A DNA stretch of 64,000 bases from Nitrospirales bacterium (GTDB lineage: Bacteria > Nitrospirota > Nitrospiria > Nitrospirales > UBA8639): NCBI GenBank assembly GCA_012270585.1, contig JAAXIB010000038.1:1-64000 (forward strand), written 5' to 3'. A program made the position numbers and the translations under genes. The notes below the pieces were generated by a model. The model was not told where the DNA came from. It saw only the letters and a program-made list of their open reading frames with translations, and ran no database searches. The stretch's first letter is position 1. Each line of letters starts with the position of its first letter. Shown piece after piece: positions 23,853 through 32,515 of the stretch.

Positions 23853-26141
23853 ATGAAGATGACTTACAAGCTGATGAAAATGGTGACACAAAACTATTGC
23901 CTGCAGTGGTGTTTCATCGGTGTCGTAGTGGCACTGCTCGTGCCGTCAATGCCGGACACCGCGTTTGCGCAGTCTGCAACCCCGGGTTCTGTCATCGTGC
24001 TTGAGGAAATTGTCGTTGAAGGTCGTCGAATGGGAGAGGAAGATCTGGCCAGAGAGAAACTGGAGGCCATACCCGGCGGTACGGGACTGATCGTTGATAG
24101 TGCCCTTACGGGTAAGACAAACCTGAATATCTCCGACGCTCTTGTCTCGACACCTGGGGTGATCGTGCAGAACTTCTTTGGCAGCAATGATCAACCACGC
24201 ATTCAGATCCGCGGGTCCGGGTTGCAGCAAAATCCCGTTGAGCGCGGGGTGCTGGTGCTGCAAAATGGGCTGCCGATCAATCGGGCCGACGGCTCATATG
24301 CCGTGGGCCTCGCCAATGCGAGGCAGGCTCAGTTTACCGAAGTGTATCGCGGTTACACGGCCAACCGGCTCGGAGCCACCGTCCTCGGCGGCGCACTCAA
24401 TTTCGTCTCGCCGACCGGTTCGTCGGCACCCGGTGTCACCGTGGGAGTGGAAGGTGGAAGTTTTGGCCAATTGTCCGCCACCGCCCAGGCCGGCGCAAAG
24501 CAGGGAAATCTCGATGGACTCGCGCAGGTGCATTTCAGTCAACGGAATGGATTTCGTGTGTACAATGAGTCGGACCGGCTGAACGTCGATGCCAACATTG
24601 GTACCGAACTGACCGATGAAATTTCCAGCCGCCTCTTTGTGGGGTATACGGATCTGAGTTTCGACGTTGCCGGTTCGTTGACCAAGCAAACACTCAACCA
24701 TGATCCCACGCAAATCCACACGGGTCCCACGGTCCGCCCCAACCCGACACCGCCGCCAGGGTTGCTCGTGTCCAATCCCGGGCCGAACGTCGTTCGTGAC
24801 CGACCGCAACGCGAGGTGGACCAATTTCGTATCGTCAGCAGGACAACCGCAACGTCCGGCGCGCAACTTGTCGACCTGGTTCTTGGGTACTCGCACACCG
24901 ATGACGCATTCCGGTTTCCCATCCCCGCCGGGATTCGCGAGACGCAAGGCGGGGATTTTACTTCCGTCTTGCGCTATGCCTATAGTCCGGACGAGACCCG
25001 GACGCTTCCTCTGCTCGAGGCCACCGCCAAATACGTCGTGGGGTCGGCCGACCGGCACAATTTCATCAACAGGGCGGGAACCAAGGGACCGCTGTTCGGT
25101 CAAAGCGAACTTGACGCCAGCACGCTTTCGCTCTATGCCGGGCTGAACATTCCCTTCGGCGACGTCTTCACGCTCTCGCCGACCCTTGCCTATGCCCGAG
25201 CGAAACGCAACAACGCTGATACCTTCGATTCGCCAACGCGGCCGACTATCGCTTTTAATCCTGGGAATCAGACGATGCCATTGCCAGGCGGTCAGGTGCC
25301 GGCAGGCGACACCAGCTACTCGCGGACTTATGACGGTTGGAGCCCAAGCCTCGGTCTGACCATTCAGCCCATGGAACACCATACGTTGTTCGCAGCGGTC
25401 AGCCGCAGCTTCGAACCCCCGACCCATGACGACCTGATTGCCACCGTGGGTGGCACGCCTTTCAGTAGCCCCGGCCGGCCGATGCCTCCCAACCCGGCCT
25501 TTCCCGCCCCCGCTTTCCGTACTCCGGATCTCAAAGCGCAAACAGCGACGACAATCGAGGCCGGCTGGCGCGGCAGGTCCGGAATGATCGCTTGGGATGT
25601 CGTGACCTATTATGCGTGGGTGAAGAACGAGTTGCTGAGTCTGCGTGACGTGACCGGTGCACCACTGGGTGCCGTGAATGCCGACAAGACCACCCATTTT
25701 GGTATTGAGCTTGGACTCAGCGCACAATTGGTCGAGGAACTCAGTACCCGGCTCGCCTATACCTATCAGGATTTCCGCTTTGATGGAGATCCGCTACGTG
25801 GGAATAACCGTTTGGCGGGTGCGCCGCCGCACGTGGTCAACGCGATCGTGCAGTATGATCTTCTGCCGGAACTGTTTGTCCAGACGGAAATCAACTGGCG
25901 CGCCGCTCGGACTCCGGTCGACAATATGAACACGCTGTTCAACGATTCGTTCGTGATCGTTGATGTCCGCGCAAACTATGACTTCAATGATCACGTCAGT
26001 GTGTTCGGAGAGGCACGCAATGTCTTCGATAAGGTGTATGCTTCATCGACCCTGATCGTCGATCAGGCCAGACCCGATCAGGCGGCGTTTCTGCCCGGTG
26101 ACGGGCAGGCCTTTTACGCTGGACTGAAGGCGAGATTTTGA
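23853..26141 (+). CDS. TonB-dependent outer-membrane receptor (iron-type)
   Basis: About 763 residues from ATG 23853; an in-frame ATG at 23790 lies inside the operator and is unlikely. An N-terminal signal peptide ends PDTAFAQS. The TonB box EEIVVEGRR follows, then the plug domain (NISDALVSTPGVIVQNFFGSNDQPRIQIRG, VLVLQNGLPINRADGSY, GYTANRLGATVLGGALNFVS) and a 22-strand-type barrel ending in the aromatic terminus FYAGLKARF. It transports a chelated metal or similar ligand across the outer membrane using energy from TonB-ExbB-ExbD. The Fur-like operator favours ferric siderophore or related iron uptake, but the ligand is not visible from sequence. It is convergent with the next gene (18 bp apart). 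Confidence 0.88.
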   Translation: MKMTYKLMKMVTQNYCLQWCFIGVVVALLVPSMPDTAFAQSATPGSVIVLEEIVVEGRRMGEEDLAREKLEAIPGGTGLIVDSALTGKTNLNISDALVSTPGVIVQNFFGSNDQPRIQIRGSGLQQNPVERGVLVLQNGLPINRADGSYAVGLANARQAQFTEVYRGYTANRLGATVLGGALNFVSPTGSSAPGVTVGVEGGSFGQLSATAQAGAKQGNLDGLAQVHFSQRNGFRVYNESDRLNVDANIGTELTDEISSRLFVGYTDLSFDVAGSLTKQTLNHDPTQIHTGPTVRPNPTPPPGLLVSNPGPNVVRDRPQREVDQFRIVSRTTATSGAQLVDLVLGYSHTDDAFRFPIPAGIRETQGGDFTSVLRYAYSPDETRTLPLLEATAKYVVGSADRHNFINRAGTKGPLFGQSELDASTLSLYAGLNIPFGDVFTLSPTLAYARAKRNNADTFDSPTRPTIAFNPGNQTMPLPGGQVPAGDTSYSRTYDGWSPSLGLTIQPMEHHTLFAAVSRSFEPPTHDDLIATVGGTPFSSPGRPMPPNPAFPAPAFRTPDLKAQTATTIEAGWRGRSGMIAWDVVTYYAWVKNELLSLRDVTGAPLGAVNADKTTHFGIELGLSAQLVEELSTRLAYTYQDFRFDGDPLRGNNRLAGAPPHVVNAIVQYDLLPELFVQTEINWRAARTPVDNMNTLFNDSFVIVDVRANYDFNDHVSVFGEARNVFDKVYASSTLIVDQARPDQAAFLPGDGQAFYAGLKARF

Positions 26142-26159
26142 CCCAGGCACAAACGACAA

Positions 26160-26999
26160 TCAGGCGTTCCCAACGGGCGGGTCGGCTTTGCCCAAGACCT
26201 TGGAGGATTCGATGGCAAAACGGTCGCCTACGATGCGAGCCACGCGGTTCATATAGTCGGTGAGGGTATTCACTTGATCCGGCTTCAGATCCCGTCGAAA
26301 TTGTGGAAGCAGACCCCATCGGGTTTCAAATTCTTCTCCTGAAATTGAGGCCACCACGCTGATCAGTTTGATTACTTGGGTGTCGGAAGGGGCAGGTGAT
26401 TGCCCTGTCGCCTGCGGTTGAGTCGTAGGGGACGCCTTTGCTCCGGGTTCCGGGGGTTTCCCTTCAAAGAGAGCCGTCAATGCGGGAAGCACGGCACTGA
26501 TACAAAGGACGGTCGCCGACACGATGGCCTGGTTGTTGCCGGCACCGGCCCGGCCGGCCACGCGTTCACCGACGTGTTGGAAAAAAGCATTTCGCTCTTT
26601 ACTGTCTTCCGAAAACACGAATTTGTAGGGTTCGTACATCTCGCGGCTTTCAGCCACGGCTTGGCCGACGGTGACAACGATTTCCTGGTCATCGATGTCA
26701 GAGGAACTCAGAGAGGGCGCCAACAGGGTTTTGAGTCGCTCACTTACGTGATCTTCAAGACTGTTCATGAATTCCGGCTGCTGTTGGATGGGAACGTAGA
26801 ACGCGGAAACGCGATCCGCCAGATTGAACAGGACCTTCAGAAATTCCAGGTAAATGGCCCATTCCTGCTGTTGACTGAGTTTGATCGTGGCGGAGTGATC
26901 GCTCCGTTTAATCAGCGTCACGGATTCCCGGCACACGTCCAATATGGTGTTGGACAGGTCTTTGAGAATGGGTTCGTGCTCTTGGAGGGAATGCTTCAT
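26160..26999 (-). CDS. Hypothetical soluble protein, 279 residues
   Basis: Not recognised. A mostly helical, probably cytoplasmic protein with a Pro/Ala/Thr/Gln-rich linker (~residues 178-205) between an N-terminal helical domain and a ~70-residue C-terminal domain (DTQVIKLISVVASISGEEFETRWGLL, then KPDQVNTLTDYMNRVARIVG). One moderately hydrophobic stretch (IVSATVLCISAVLPALTALF, ~155-175) could be a membrane helix or a buried helix. The start ATG at 26999 abuts a CCCGGGTCAAGCCCGGG palindrome and no Shine-Dalgarno is visible. Convergent with the TonB receptor gene. Confidence 0.6.
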   Translation of the reverse strand: MKHSLQEHEPILKDLSNTILDVCRESVTLIKRSDHSATIKLSQQQEWAIYLEFLKVLFNLADRVSAFYVPIQQQPEFMNSLEDHVSERLKTLLAPSLSSSDIDDQEIVVTVGQAVAESREMYEPYKFVFSEDSKERNAFFQHVGERVAGRAGAGNNQAIVSATVLCISAVLPALTALFEGKPPEPGAKASPTTQPQATGQSPAPSDTQVIKLISVVASISGEEFETRWGLLPQFRRDLKPDQVNTLTDYMNRVARIVGDRFAIESSKVLGKADPPVGNA

Positions 27000-27459
27000 G
27001 AATGGAAAAACCCCGGGTCAAGCCCGGGGCAAGCCTGATACAGGCGTATCTAATCAAATGGAGGGCAGGCTTCGCAAGTAGGGACCAACGATCGTTGGTC
27101 TCTACTTGGTCAAACCCCGGGCTCCGTCATTGCAAGGGAGCAGGCCCTATGCTATACACGGGAGATTAGTGGTATGAAAAGAGCCAACGGCACTCCGAAT
27201 CTGTCATTGATACGAAAGTAGCCTTCCTGTTCCCCTCCTTTGTGAGGAAGGGTGCGGGGAGGCAGAGAGTCTGCGGGTAGGACGGCGAACCTTCGTGCTC
27301 TATGGGCGTTCAATTCTACCCCACCTACCCTTCCCTTACTAAGGGGAGGAAAAGAAAACAAGGCCTACGCAGGGCTGGAGACCAGCGCGTCTCATTTTCA
27401 TCACTTCGCGTGCAGGCAGCAAGCCTGCATGCGAGATTCCCACAAACCAATTTTCCCGC
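27000..27459. repeat. Block of dispersed intergenic repeats
   Basis: No gene. 27010-27029: CCCGGGTCAAGCCCGGG palindrome (similar at 36838-36858). 27078-27106: GTAGGGACCAACGATCGTTGGTCTCTAC, a perfect-core palindrome. 27230-27352: a CCCCTCCTTTGTGAGGA ... CTACCCCACCTACCC...AAGGGGAGGA unit like those at ~30465-30592, ~54801-54845 and ~59225-59350. 27389-27446: a GTGCAGGCAGCAAGCCTGCAT unit, which recurs inverted at ~37020-37075. The helicase gene begins immediately after. Confidence 0.65.
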
Positions 27460-29472
27460 GTGTCCGTGATGGACTCCGTCAATGCCGATTCCAAAGTCTA
27501 CGTGTTGAAGCGTGCCGAGGCACCGCTCAAACCCCTTTCTCGAGATTACGCACAGGAATTAAATCCCCAGCAACTCGCCGCGGTGGAAGTCGTCGATGGC
27601 CCGGCTCTGGTCATTGCCGGCGCCGGAAGCGGCAAGACCCGGGTCCTCGTGTACCGCGTGGCCAGGCTGATCGATATGGGCGTCGCTCCGGCCTCAATCC
27701 TGCTGTTGACGTTCACGCGAAAGGCCGCCCAGGAAATGTTGGGGCGGGTGGGCCTGCTGATCGGTCCGCAAAGCGATCGGGTGATGGGAGGGACGTTTCA
27801 CTCCGTGGCCAACGTGCTGCTCCGCCGCTATGGCCGAACCATCGGCCTGGATCCGGGATTTACGATTCTGGATCGCGGCGATTCTGAAGATCTGGTCAAC
27901 CTCGTTCGTATCCAAACCGGTTTCACCGGGACCGGCAAGCGCTTTCCACGCAAGAAGACGATTGCCGACCTGTTCAGCAAATGTGCCAATACCATGCAAT
28001 CGCTCGAGGACGTGCTTTTTGCCGAATACAGTCATTTTGGAGAATATCTCGGCGAGTTGACCAAACTGCAGGAAGCGTATGAATCAACCAAGCGCCAGAG
28101 ACAACTGGTCGATTATGATGACCTGCTGATCCGCCTCCGGGAACTGCTGACGGTCGATGAACGGGCCAGGCTGATGATCTCGGAAACCTATCGCTACATG
28201 TTGGTCGACGAATATCAGGACACCAACCGGCTTCAAGCGGACGTGGTACGGAAACTCGCCGCCACCCATGAGAACGTGATGGTCGTCGGGGATGATTCGC
28301 AATCGATCTACTCGTTCCGTGGCGCCACGTTTCGGAACATTATGGAATTTCCCGCGTTGTTTCCTGGGGCCAGCATTTTCAAGCTGGAAGAGAATTACCG
28401 GAGTACCCAATCCATTCTGGCGTTGGCCAACGACATCATTAAAGGCGCGACGGAAAAATACAGTAAAACATTGTTTACCCAAAAAGGGCAGGGCGAACGA
28501 CCGGCCCTGGTCCAAACGGTTGGTGAAAATCCTCAGTCCCGGTTCGTTGCCCAGAAAATCCTGGAGTTGCGGGAGGAGGGCGTGCCGTTGGATGAAATCG
28601 CGGTCTTGTTTCGCTCCAGTTTTCACGCCTTTGATTTGGAAATCGAGTTGGCCAAGCGGGACGTCCCGTTTGTCAAGCGAGGCGGGTTCAAATTTCTCGA
28701 GACCGCGCACGTCAAGGATGTCCTGGCCCATTTGCGCATCGTGCATAACCCACTGGATACCGTCAGTTGGAACCGTTCGTTGCTGTTGGTCGACGGGGTC
28801 GGGCAAAAGCGGGCGAGAGACCTGATGAACCACCTCGTGACCAGCGAGGCGCCGTATGAGACGTTACGGCAAGGGGGCGGGCGGGCGGCTTTGGGGTTGC
28901 GCAACCTTGCTGCGGCATTGGAATCCGTCGGCGGCGTGGAGGACGGATCGCCTGCCGATCAAGTCAATCGTCTCCTGGAATATTATTATCCGATCCTCAA
29001 GGAGCAATACGACGACTATCCTAAACGCATTCGGGATTTGGAGCATCTTATGGTTATGGCTGAACGCTACGGGGCCTTGGAAGAGTTTCTTGCCGACGTG
29101 ACGCTCGAACCGCCGGACGAAAGCGTGACGGGTATCGAAGCCCCGGACCGCGATGATGAACGGCTCGTGTTATCCACCATCCATTCCGCCAAAGGCCTCG
29201 AATGGCGATGCGTGTTCGTCATTTGGCTGGTCGATGGACGGTTCCCGTCCTCCTATTCATTTCTCACCGGGGAAGAACTCGAAGAGGAACGGCGGTTGCT
29301 GTACGTCGCGGTGACCCGGGCCAAGCAGTTCCTCTATCTGACGTTTCCCGTCCAGGTCTATGATAAAATCACGGGGTCGGTGCTCTCGAAACCGTCACGA
29401 TTTCTCGATGACGTCCCTGCGTCCCTGGTCGAACCCTGGAGCGTGGTTGAAAATGGTGAACCCTGGAGGTAA
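27460..29472 (+). CDS. UvrD/PcrA-type superfamily 1 DNA helicase
   Basis: 670 residues (GTG 27460 or ATG 27469). All SF1A motifs are present: Walker A AGAGSGKT (53-60), motif Ia LLLTFTRKAAQEM, Walker B DEYQDTN (from 250), GDDSQSIYSFRGA, the fifth-motif VLSTIHSAKGLEW and motif VI LLYVAVTRAK. It unwinds DNA 3' to 5' in repair or restart of replication. Compared with E. coli UvrD (720) it is a little short, chiefly at the C-terminus. Whether it is the housekeeping UvrD/PcrA or a paralogue cannot be decided here. It starts right after a block of dispersed repeats and is followed 6 bp later by a putative metalloprotease gene, suggesting an operon. Confidence 0.9.
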   Translation: MSVMDSVNADSKVYVLKRAEAPLKPLSRDYAQELNPQQLAAVEVVDGPALVIAGAGSGKTRVLVYRVARLIDMGVAPASILLLTFTRKAAQEMLGRVGLLIGPQSDRVMGGTFHSVANVLLRRYGRTIGLDPGFTILDRGDSEDLVNLVRIQTGFTGTGKRFPRKKTIADLFSKCANTMQSLEDVLFAEYSHFGEYLGELTKLQEAYESTKRQRQLVDYDDLLIRLRELLTVDERARLMISETYRYMLVDEYQDTNRLQADVVRKLAATHENVMVVGDDSQSIYSFRGATFRNIMEFPALFPGASIFKLEENYRSTQSILALANDIIKGATEKYSKTLFTQKGQGERPALVQTVGENPQSRFVAQKILELREEGVPLDEIAVLFRSSFHAFDLEIELAKRDVPFVKRGGFKFLETAHVKDVLAHLRIVHNPLDTVSWNRSLLLVDGVGQKRARDLMNHLVTSEAPYETLRQGGGRAALGLRNLAAALESVGGVEDGSPADQVNRLLEYYYPILKEQYDDYPKRIRDLEHLMVMAERYGALEEFLADVTLEPPDESVTGIEAPDRDDERLVLSTIHSAKGLEWRCVFVIWLVDGRFPSSYSFLTGEELEEERRLLYVAVTRAKQFLYLTFPVQVYDKITGSVLSKPSRFLDDVPASLVEPWSVVENGEPWR

Positions 29473-29478
29473 ACAGCC

Positions 29479-30369
29479 GTGATGCCGGGAACGATAAAAT
29501 GGATGTTGGCCGTTCTCTTGTTGGGGGGTGTGCTGGGCCTGACCGGGTTTGCTCACGGTGCCCAGGGTCCCGACAGGACCGTCAACACCTGGATCAATCT
29601 CATTGAACAAGCCAAATTCCTGGCTCTGCCGACGGGGTTCCTCAAGGAGATCGACCCCGATTTTGTCACGGTGACGTTCGAAGATCTGCGGACCTATGCC
29701 GCGGAATATCATCCCGAAGATCATCGTATGATTTTGAACCTGCGGTTGTCGTTCAACAGGGCCGGTGGGGCGTTGATGGATCTGGATCGTATGACCCATC
29801 ATGACGTCAGCCTGTTGTATCATGAACTGCTCCATGCCTATCTGGATTACCTTTTCAATGGTCCGGGTCCCGAGGCGTTGAGTCCCCGGGCCAATCGCGT
29901 CCTGGCGTTTGCCCGGGAACAAATGCGCTGTCACTACCGTTTCGTGCGCATTAATCCGATCCGCCAGCGGCGGGACATGACAGAAATCCGGTTTCTTTCC
30001 GAGGAGGACGCCTGGGAAGTGTTGAACGAAACCTGGGCGGTGTTTATCGGATGGCAAATTTGGACAAAGCTGGAGCAGCAGGTCAACGGGATTGGCCCAT
30101 GGACCGAGCCCTTGATTGATGCTTGGGTGTCCTTGCTGTCGCGGGCCAATACGAGCGGAGAATTACTCGGATATTACGAACCGGACGACCCGGAGGAACG
30201 CCGGGTGGCGCGTAAACGGTTTATTGCGCCCTCCAACGGGCTGACCCCGGAAGGCGCCGAACTCTTGCTGGCAGTCGTGTTAGAGGAACCCGATGCCGTC
30301 GTCGATAAGGGCGGCCTTGTCATCAAGGCCACCAACGATACCGCCGTCCAAGCCCTTTCGTGTGATTAA
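29479..30369 (+). CDS. Putative exported zinc metallopeptidase (HExxH) of unknown family
   Basis: 296 residues, GTG 29479 (or ATG 29482), with GGAGG 9-12 bases upstream inside the helicase stop region. A signal peptide (residues ~8-30, ending AHGAQG) predicts export. The zincin motif YHELLHAYLDY (H115, E116, H119) is clear. A later glutamate in LNETWAVFIGW (E184) is a candidate third ligand, giving a gluzincin-like layout. I do not recognise the family; overall it is helical. Another reading is a non-catalytic metal-binding protein. It follows the helicase by 6 bp although helicase and exported protease have no obvious common task. The 3' side is a long repeat block. Confidence 0.65.
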   Translation: MMPGTIKWMLAVLLLGGVLGLTGFAHGAQGPDRTVNTWINLIEQAKFLALPTGFLKEIDPDFVTVTFEDLRTYAAEYHPEDHRMILNLRLSFNRAGGALMDLDRMTHHDVSLLYHELLHAYLDYLFNGPGPEALSPRANRVLAFAREQMRCHYRFVRINPIRQRRDMTEIRFLSEEDAWEVLNETWAVFIGWQIWTKLEQQVNGIGPWTEPLIDAWVSLLSRANTSGELLGYYEPDDPEERRVARKRFIAPSNGLTPEGAELLLAVVLEEPDAVVDKGGLVIKATNDTAVQALSCD

Positions 30370-30800
30370 CTGGATGAGTCATTGATACGAATATAGCCCC
30401 ATTCTGTCACTTGTATGTGTTCAGTAATTCGTTGACAATTTTTGCCGTCTCCTTTTGTGCCCCAATTCCCCTCCTTTGTAAGGAGGGGCGTGGGGAGGTA
30501 GAGACGGTGACCAGGACGGCAACTCCCCATGCTTCTGGGACGGGTGGCTCTACCCCACCTCTCCTCCCCTTACAAAGGGGAGGAACCAACCGGCCCTGCT
30601 GTCTTTTGTGGTCGGCTCCGCATTTTGTCAACGAATTTACAATCCCGATTCCCCCTCTCCCCATCGTGGGAGAGGGCTGGGGTGAGGGGACAAAAGCAAA
30701 AAACCCTGGATCCTCGATTAAAAATGTCGAGGATGACAGAAGGAGAGGAGCCCATATACGGGTTGGCGGAGCGTAACCCGACAGGGGGGCCGGAGAACTG
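30370..30800. repeat. Composite block of dispersed palindromic repeats
   Basis: No gene. In order: 30406-30438, inverted copy of the TGTCAACGAATGACTGAAC motif; 30463-30592, left and right halves of the CCCCTCCTTTGTAAGGAGGGG / CTACCCCACC unit; 30626-30641, a shortened TGTCAACGAATTTACAA copy; 30650-30690, CCCCTCTCCCCATCGTGGGAGAGGG with GGGGTGAGGGG; 30705-30746, GGATCCTCGATTAAAAATGTCGAGGATGACAGAAGGAG; 30757-30784, GGGTTGGCGGAGCGTAACCCGACA. Bases 30541-30636 match 54801-54896 at 91 of 96 positions by my count. Confidence 0.75.
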
Positions 30801-30902
30801 AGCGTCCCATTTACCATCCCCTTGTCACTCTGGACAATCACCATTCAAAGATGCTAGCGTCGCTTCAGGTATTGCAGTTTTGTGTTGTACCGAAATTGGA
30901 TA

Positions 30903-30978
30903 GCGCCTGTAGCTCAGTGGATAGAGCACTGGCCTCCGGAGCCAGGTGCCGCAGGTTCAAATCCTGCCAGGCGCGCCA
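30903..30978 (+). tRNA. tRNA-Arg (anticodon CCG)
   Basis: 76 nt with encoded CCA. Acceptor GCGCCTG/CAGGCGC is perfect. Anticodon stem CTGGC/GCCAG holds loop CTCCGGA, anticodon CCG, reading CGG. T loop TTCAAAT. Confidence 0.95.
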
Positions 30979-31002
30979 TAACAGACATCTCGCCCCTTGA
31001 GT

Positions 31003-31078
31003 GGGTCGTTAGCTCAGCTGGTAGAGCAGCTGACTCTTAATCAGCGGGCCACAGGTTCGATCCCTGTACGACCCACCA
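31003..31078 (+). tRNA. tRNA-Lys (anticodon CTT)
   Basis: 76 nt with encoded CCA. Acceptor GGGTCGT/ACGACCC is perfect. Anticodon stem GCTGA/TCAGC with loop CTCTTAA, anticodon CTT, reading AAG. It follows tRNA-Arg by 24 bp, so one transcript is likely. Confidence 0.95.
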
Positions 31079-31100
31079 TTTTTCATCAGGCCTCCCTCGG

Positions 31101-31147
31101 GCCAGGCAAGCGGGCAGGATGTGCAGCCCACTTGCCTGGCTTCGTTT
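31101..31147 (+). terminator. Terminator after the tRNA pair
   Basis: GCCAGGCAAGCGGGC (31101-31115) pairs with GCCCACTTGCCTGGC (31126-31140), one C-A mismatch, 10-nt loop, followed by TTCGTTT. It also faces the convergent minus-strand TPR gene. Confidence 0.75.
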
Positions 31148-31168
31148 CCCCGCAGGAAATGCCGGACG

Positions 31169-31561
31169 TCACATGCCTTTCTCGAGCATCTTGACGTGAC
31201 CTAGAAGAATCTTCGAATTCTGAATGTCGGGATTGTCTTTGCCCAGATCCTGAGCCATTTTAAACTCATTGGCCGCTTCCTTGTGCTTGTCCGTCTTGTC
31301 CAACGCGAGCGCAAGGTTATAGTGCGCTTCCGCCGACCCCGGATCGGCCTCAACTGCTTTGATAAAGTGACCGAGAGCCACGTCCCAATGCTCCTGGTTA
31401 TAATGCTCGATGCCCTCGTTGTTTGCGGCATGGGCTTTGGAGTCAGCGGCGGTCATGAGCGCCGGTGGGCCGCCGGCAACGGCCGTTCCAATGCCGAAGC
31501 CCACCATGGTGACAAACGCAACGAAAGAAGTACAAAGAATCAGTCTGAAGAAATGCTTCAT
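31169..31561 (-). CDS. Small exported TPR protein
   Basis: 130 residues from ATG 31561, which has an AAGGAGG Shine-Dalgarno nine bases upstream; a longer in-frame start at 31633 would put 24 odd residues before the signal peptide. Residues 1-30 are a signal peptide (TMVGFGIGTAVAGG). The mature part has two TPR repeats (NEGIEHYNQEHWDVALGHFIKAVEADPGSAEAHYNLALAL, then DKHKEAANEFKMAQDLG). TPRs mediate protein contacts; the partner is unknown. Convergent with the tRNA pair; the Slp lipoprotein gene lies upstream on the same strand. Confidence 0.75.
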   Translation of the reverse strand: MKHFFRLILCTSFVAFVTMVGFGIGTAVAGGPPALMTAADSKAHAANNEGIEHYNQEHWDVALGHFIKAVEADPGSAEAHYNLALALDKTDKHKEAANEFKMAQDLGKDNPDIQNSKILLGHVKMLEKGM

Positions 31562-31683
31562 CACGAAACCTCCTTTTTGAAATGTAAATGAACGGGCATC
31601 ATATTCGTCCACCGATGGGTGGGGAACCGGCAACGATCAGTTTTGCGACTCAGAGCACATTCGGTGACCAGATTGCGTGAACT

Positions 31684-32271
31684 TTACCAATAGACAAATC
31701 GGAACGGCCTGTAAAACCCGTAATAAGGGCCCCAATATGGGCCCCAGTAGGGTCCGGCGTACCAGTAAGGATACCCATAAGAATAGGGAGAAAAACCGTA
31801 ACGCGCGTACCTGGGAGGAAGTTGCATGGCTTCTGGCCAAACTTTAAGGAATAGGATGGTAACCGTCGGGTACGTATAGTCCATTTCATCAAGTAACTCG
31901 GTGGTTGCTCCGGAAATTTTCCCGACGATCGTGATTCGGGTTCCACTCGGTACCGTGGCCGGATCCAGAAATTCGGTCTGAAACGCCAGAAAGCGTCCCT
32001 GGGACATCGTGCGGTCCATGGTCGGTGCGTGATTCCTGCCAGTCGGAAGCTGTAGTATGGTCAGGCGGGTGTGCTCCTTGAGGCGCGTGGCATCCAGGAC
32101 TTCACCGCCCAGCACAAGGACCTTTCCCAGATGGGTCCTCGGCGTTTCTTTGACCTGAGTAAATGAAAGCGTTGAGTCAACCTGTTTTTCGATCTCCAGC
32201 GGGATCAACGACTGCCCGGCACAGGCCGGAAGCAAGAAGAACACTACCGGGAGTATTCGGAAACGGGCCAT
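31684..32271 (-). CDS. slp: Slp-family outer-membrane lipoprotein
   Basis: 195 residues. Signal peptide with lipobox LPAC (Cys17). The body has the Slp pattern: PRTHLGKVLVLGGEVLDA, TRLTILQLPT, GRFLAFQTEFLDPATVPSGTRITIVGKISG, then YTYPTVTILFLKVW. Slp is an outer-membrane lipoprotein induced by starvation or acid in E. coli; the molecular role is not well known. The final ~40 residues are strongly Tyr/Gly/Pro/Trp-rich (YGYPYWYAGPYWGPYWG), which is common in environmental Slp homologues. A GGGGAAAT Shine-Dalgarno-like sequence precedes ATG 32271. The 244 bp upstream hold nothing recognisable. Confidence 0.82.
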   Translation of the reverse strand: MARFRILPVVFFLLPACAGQSLIPLEIEKQVDSTLSFTQVKETPRTHLGKVLVLGGEVLDATRLKEHTRLTILQLPTGRNHAPTMDRTMSQGRFLAFQTEFLDPATVPSGTRITIVGKISGATTELLDEMDYTYPTVTILFLKVWPEAMQLPPRYARYGFSPYSYGYPYWYAGPYWGPYWGPYYGFYRPFRFVYW

Positions 32272-32515
32272 GGATTATTTCCCCTGCATGAGAACGCATA
32301 CCTGAACAGAGTCCCTGCCCTATACCGTTCAGCCTACTCCCACCGCTGTCTTTTCTCAAGCCCTGAAAGAACGGAAATCGTTTGTTGTGGGGTGGCGACA
32401 ACGATCTTCAGTGCAACAGGGCAAAAACAAAGGCCGGATAGGCTCCCACGGTAAGCTCCGGTTTCGCCGAAGGGCCTTGCCTCTCTTGTCGACATATTCG
32501 ATCTGCAGACGATGT

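Noticed and set aside
24294-25727. 477-codon open frame antisense to the first TonB receptor
   Set aside because: The sense strand encodes a complete receptor with signal peptide, TonB box, plug and barrel; the antisense product has no family features.
30411-30776. Small open frames in the repeat block at 30.4-30.8 kb
   Set aside because: They translate the palindromic repeats (products such as PPLLPLQRGGT) and recur wherever the repeat does.
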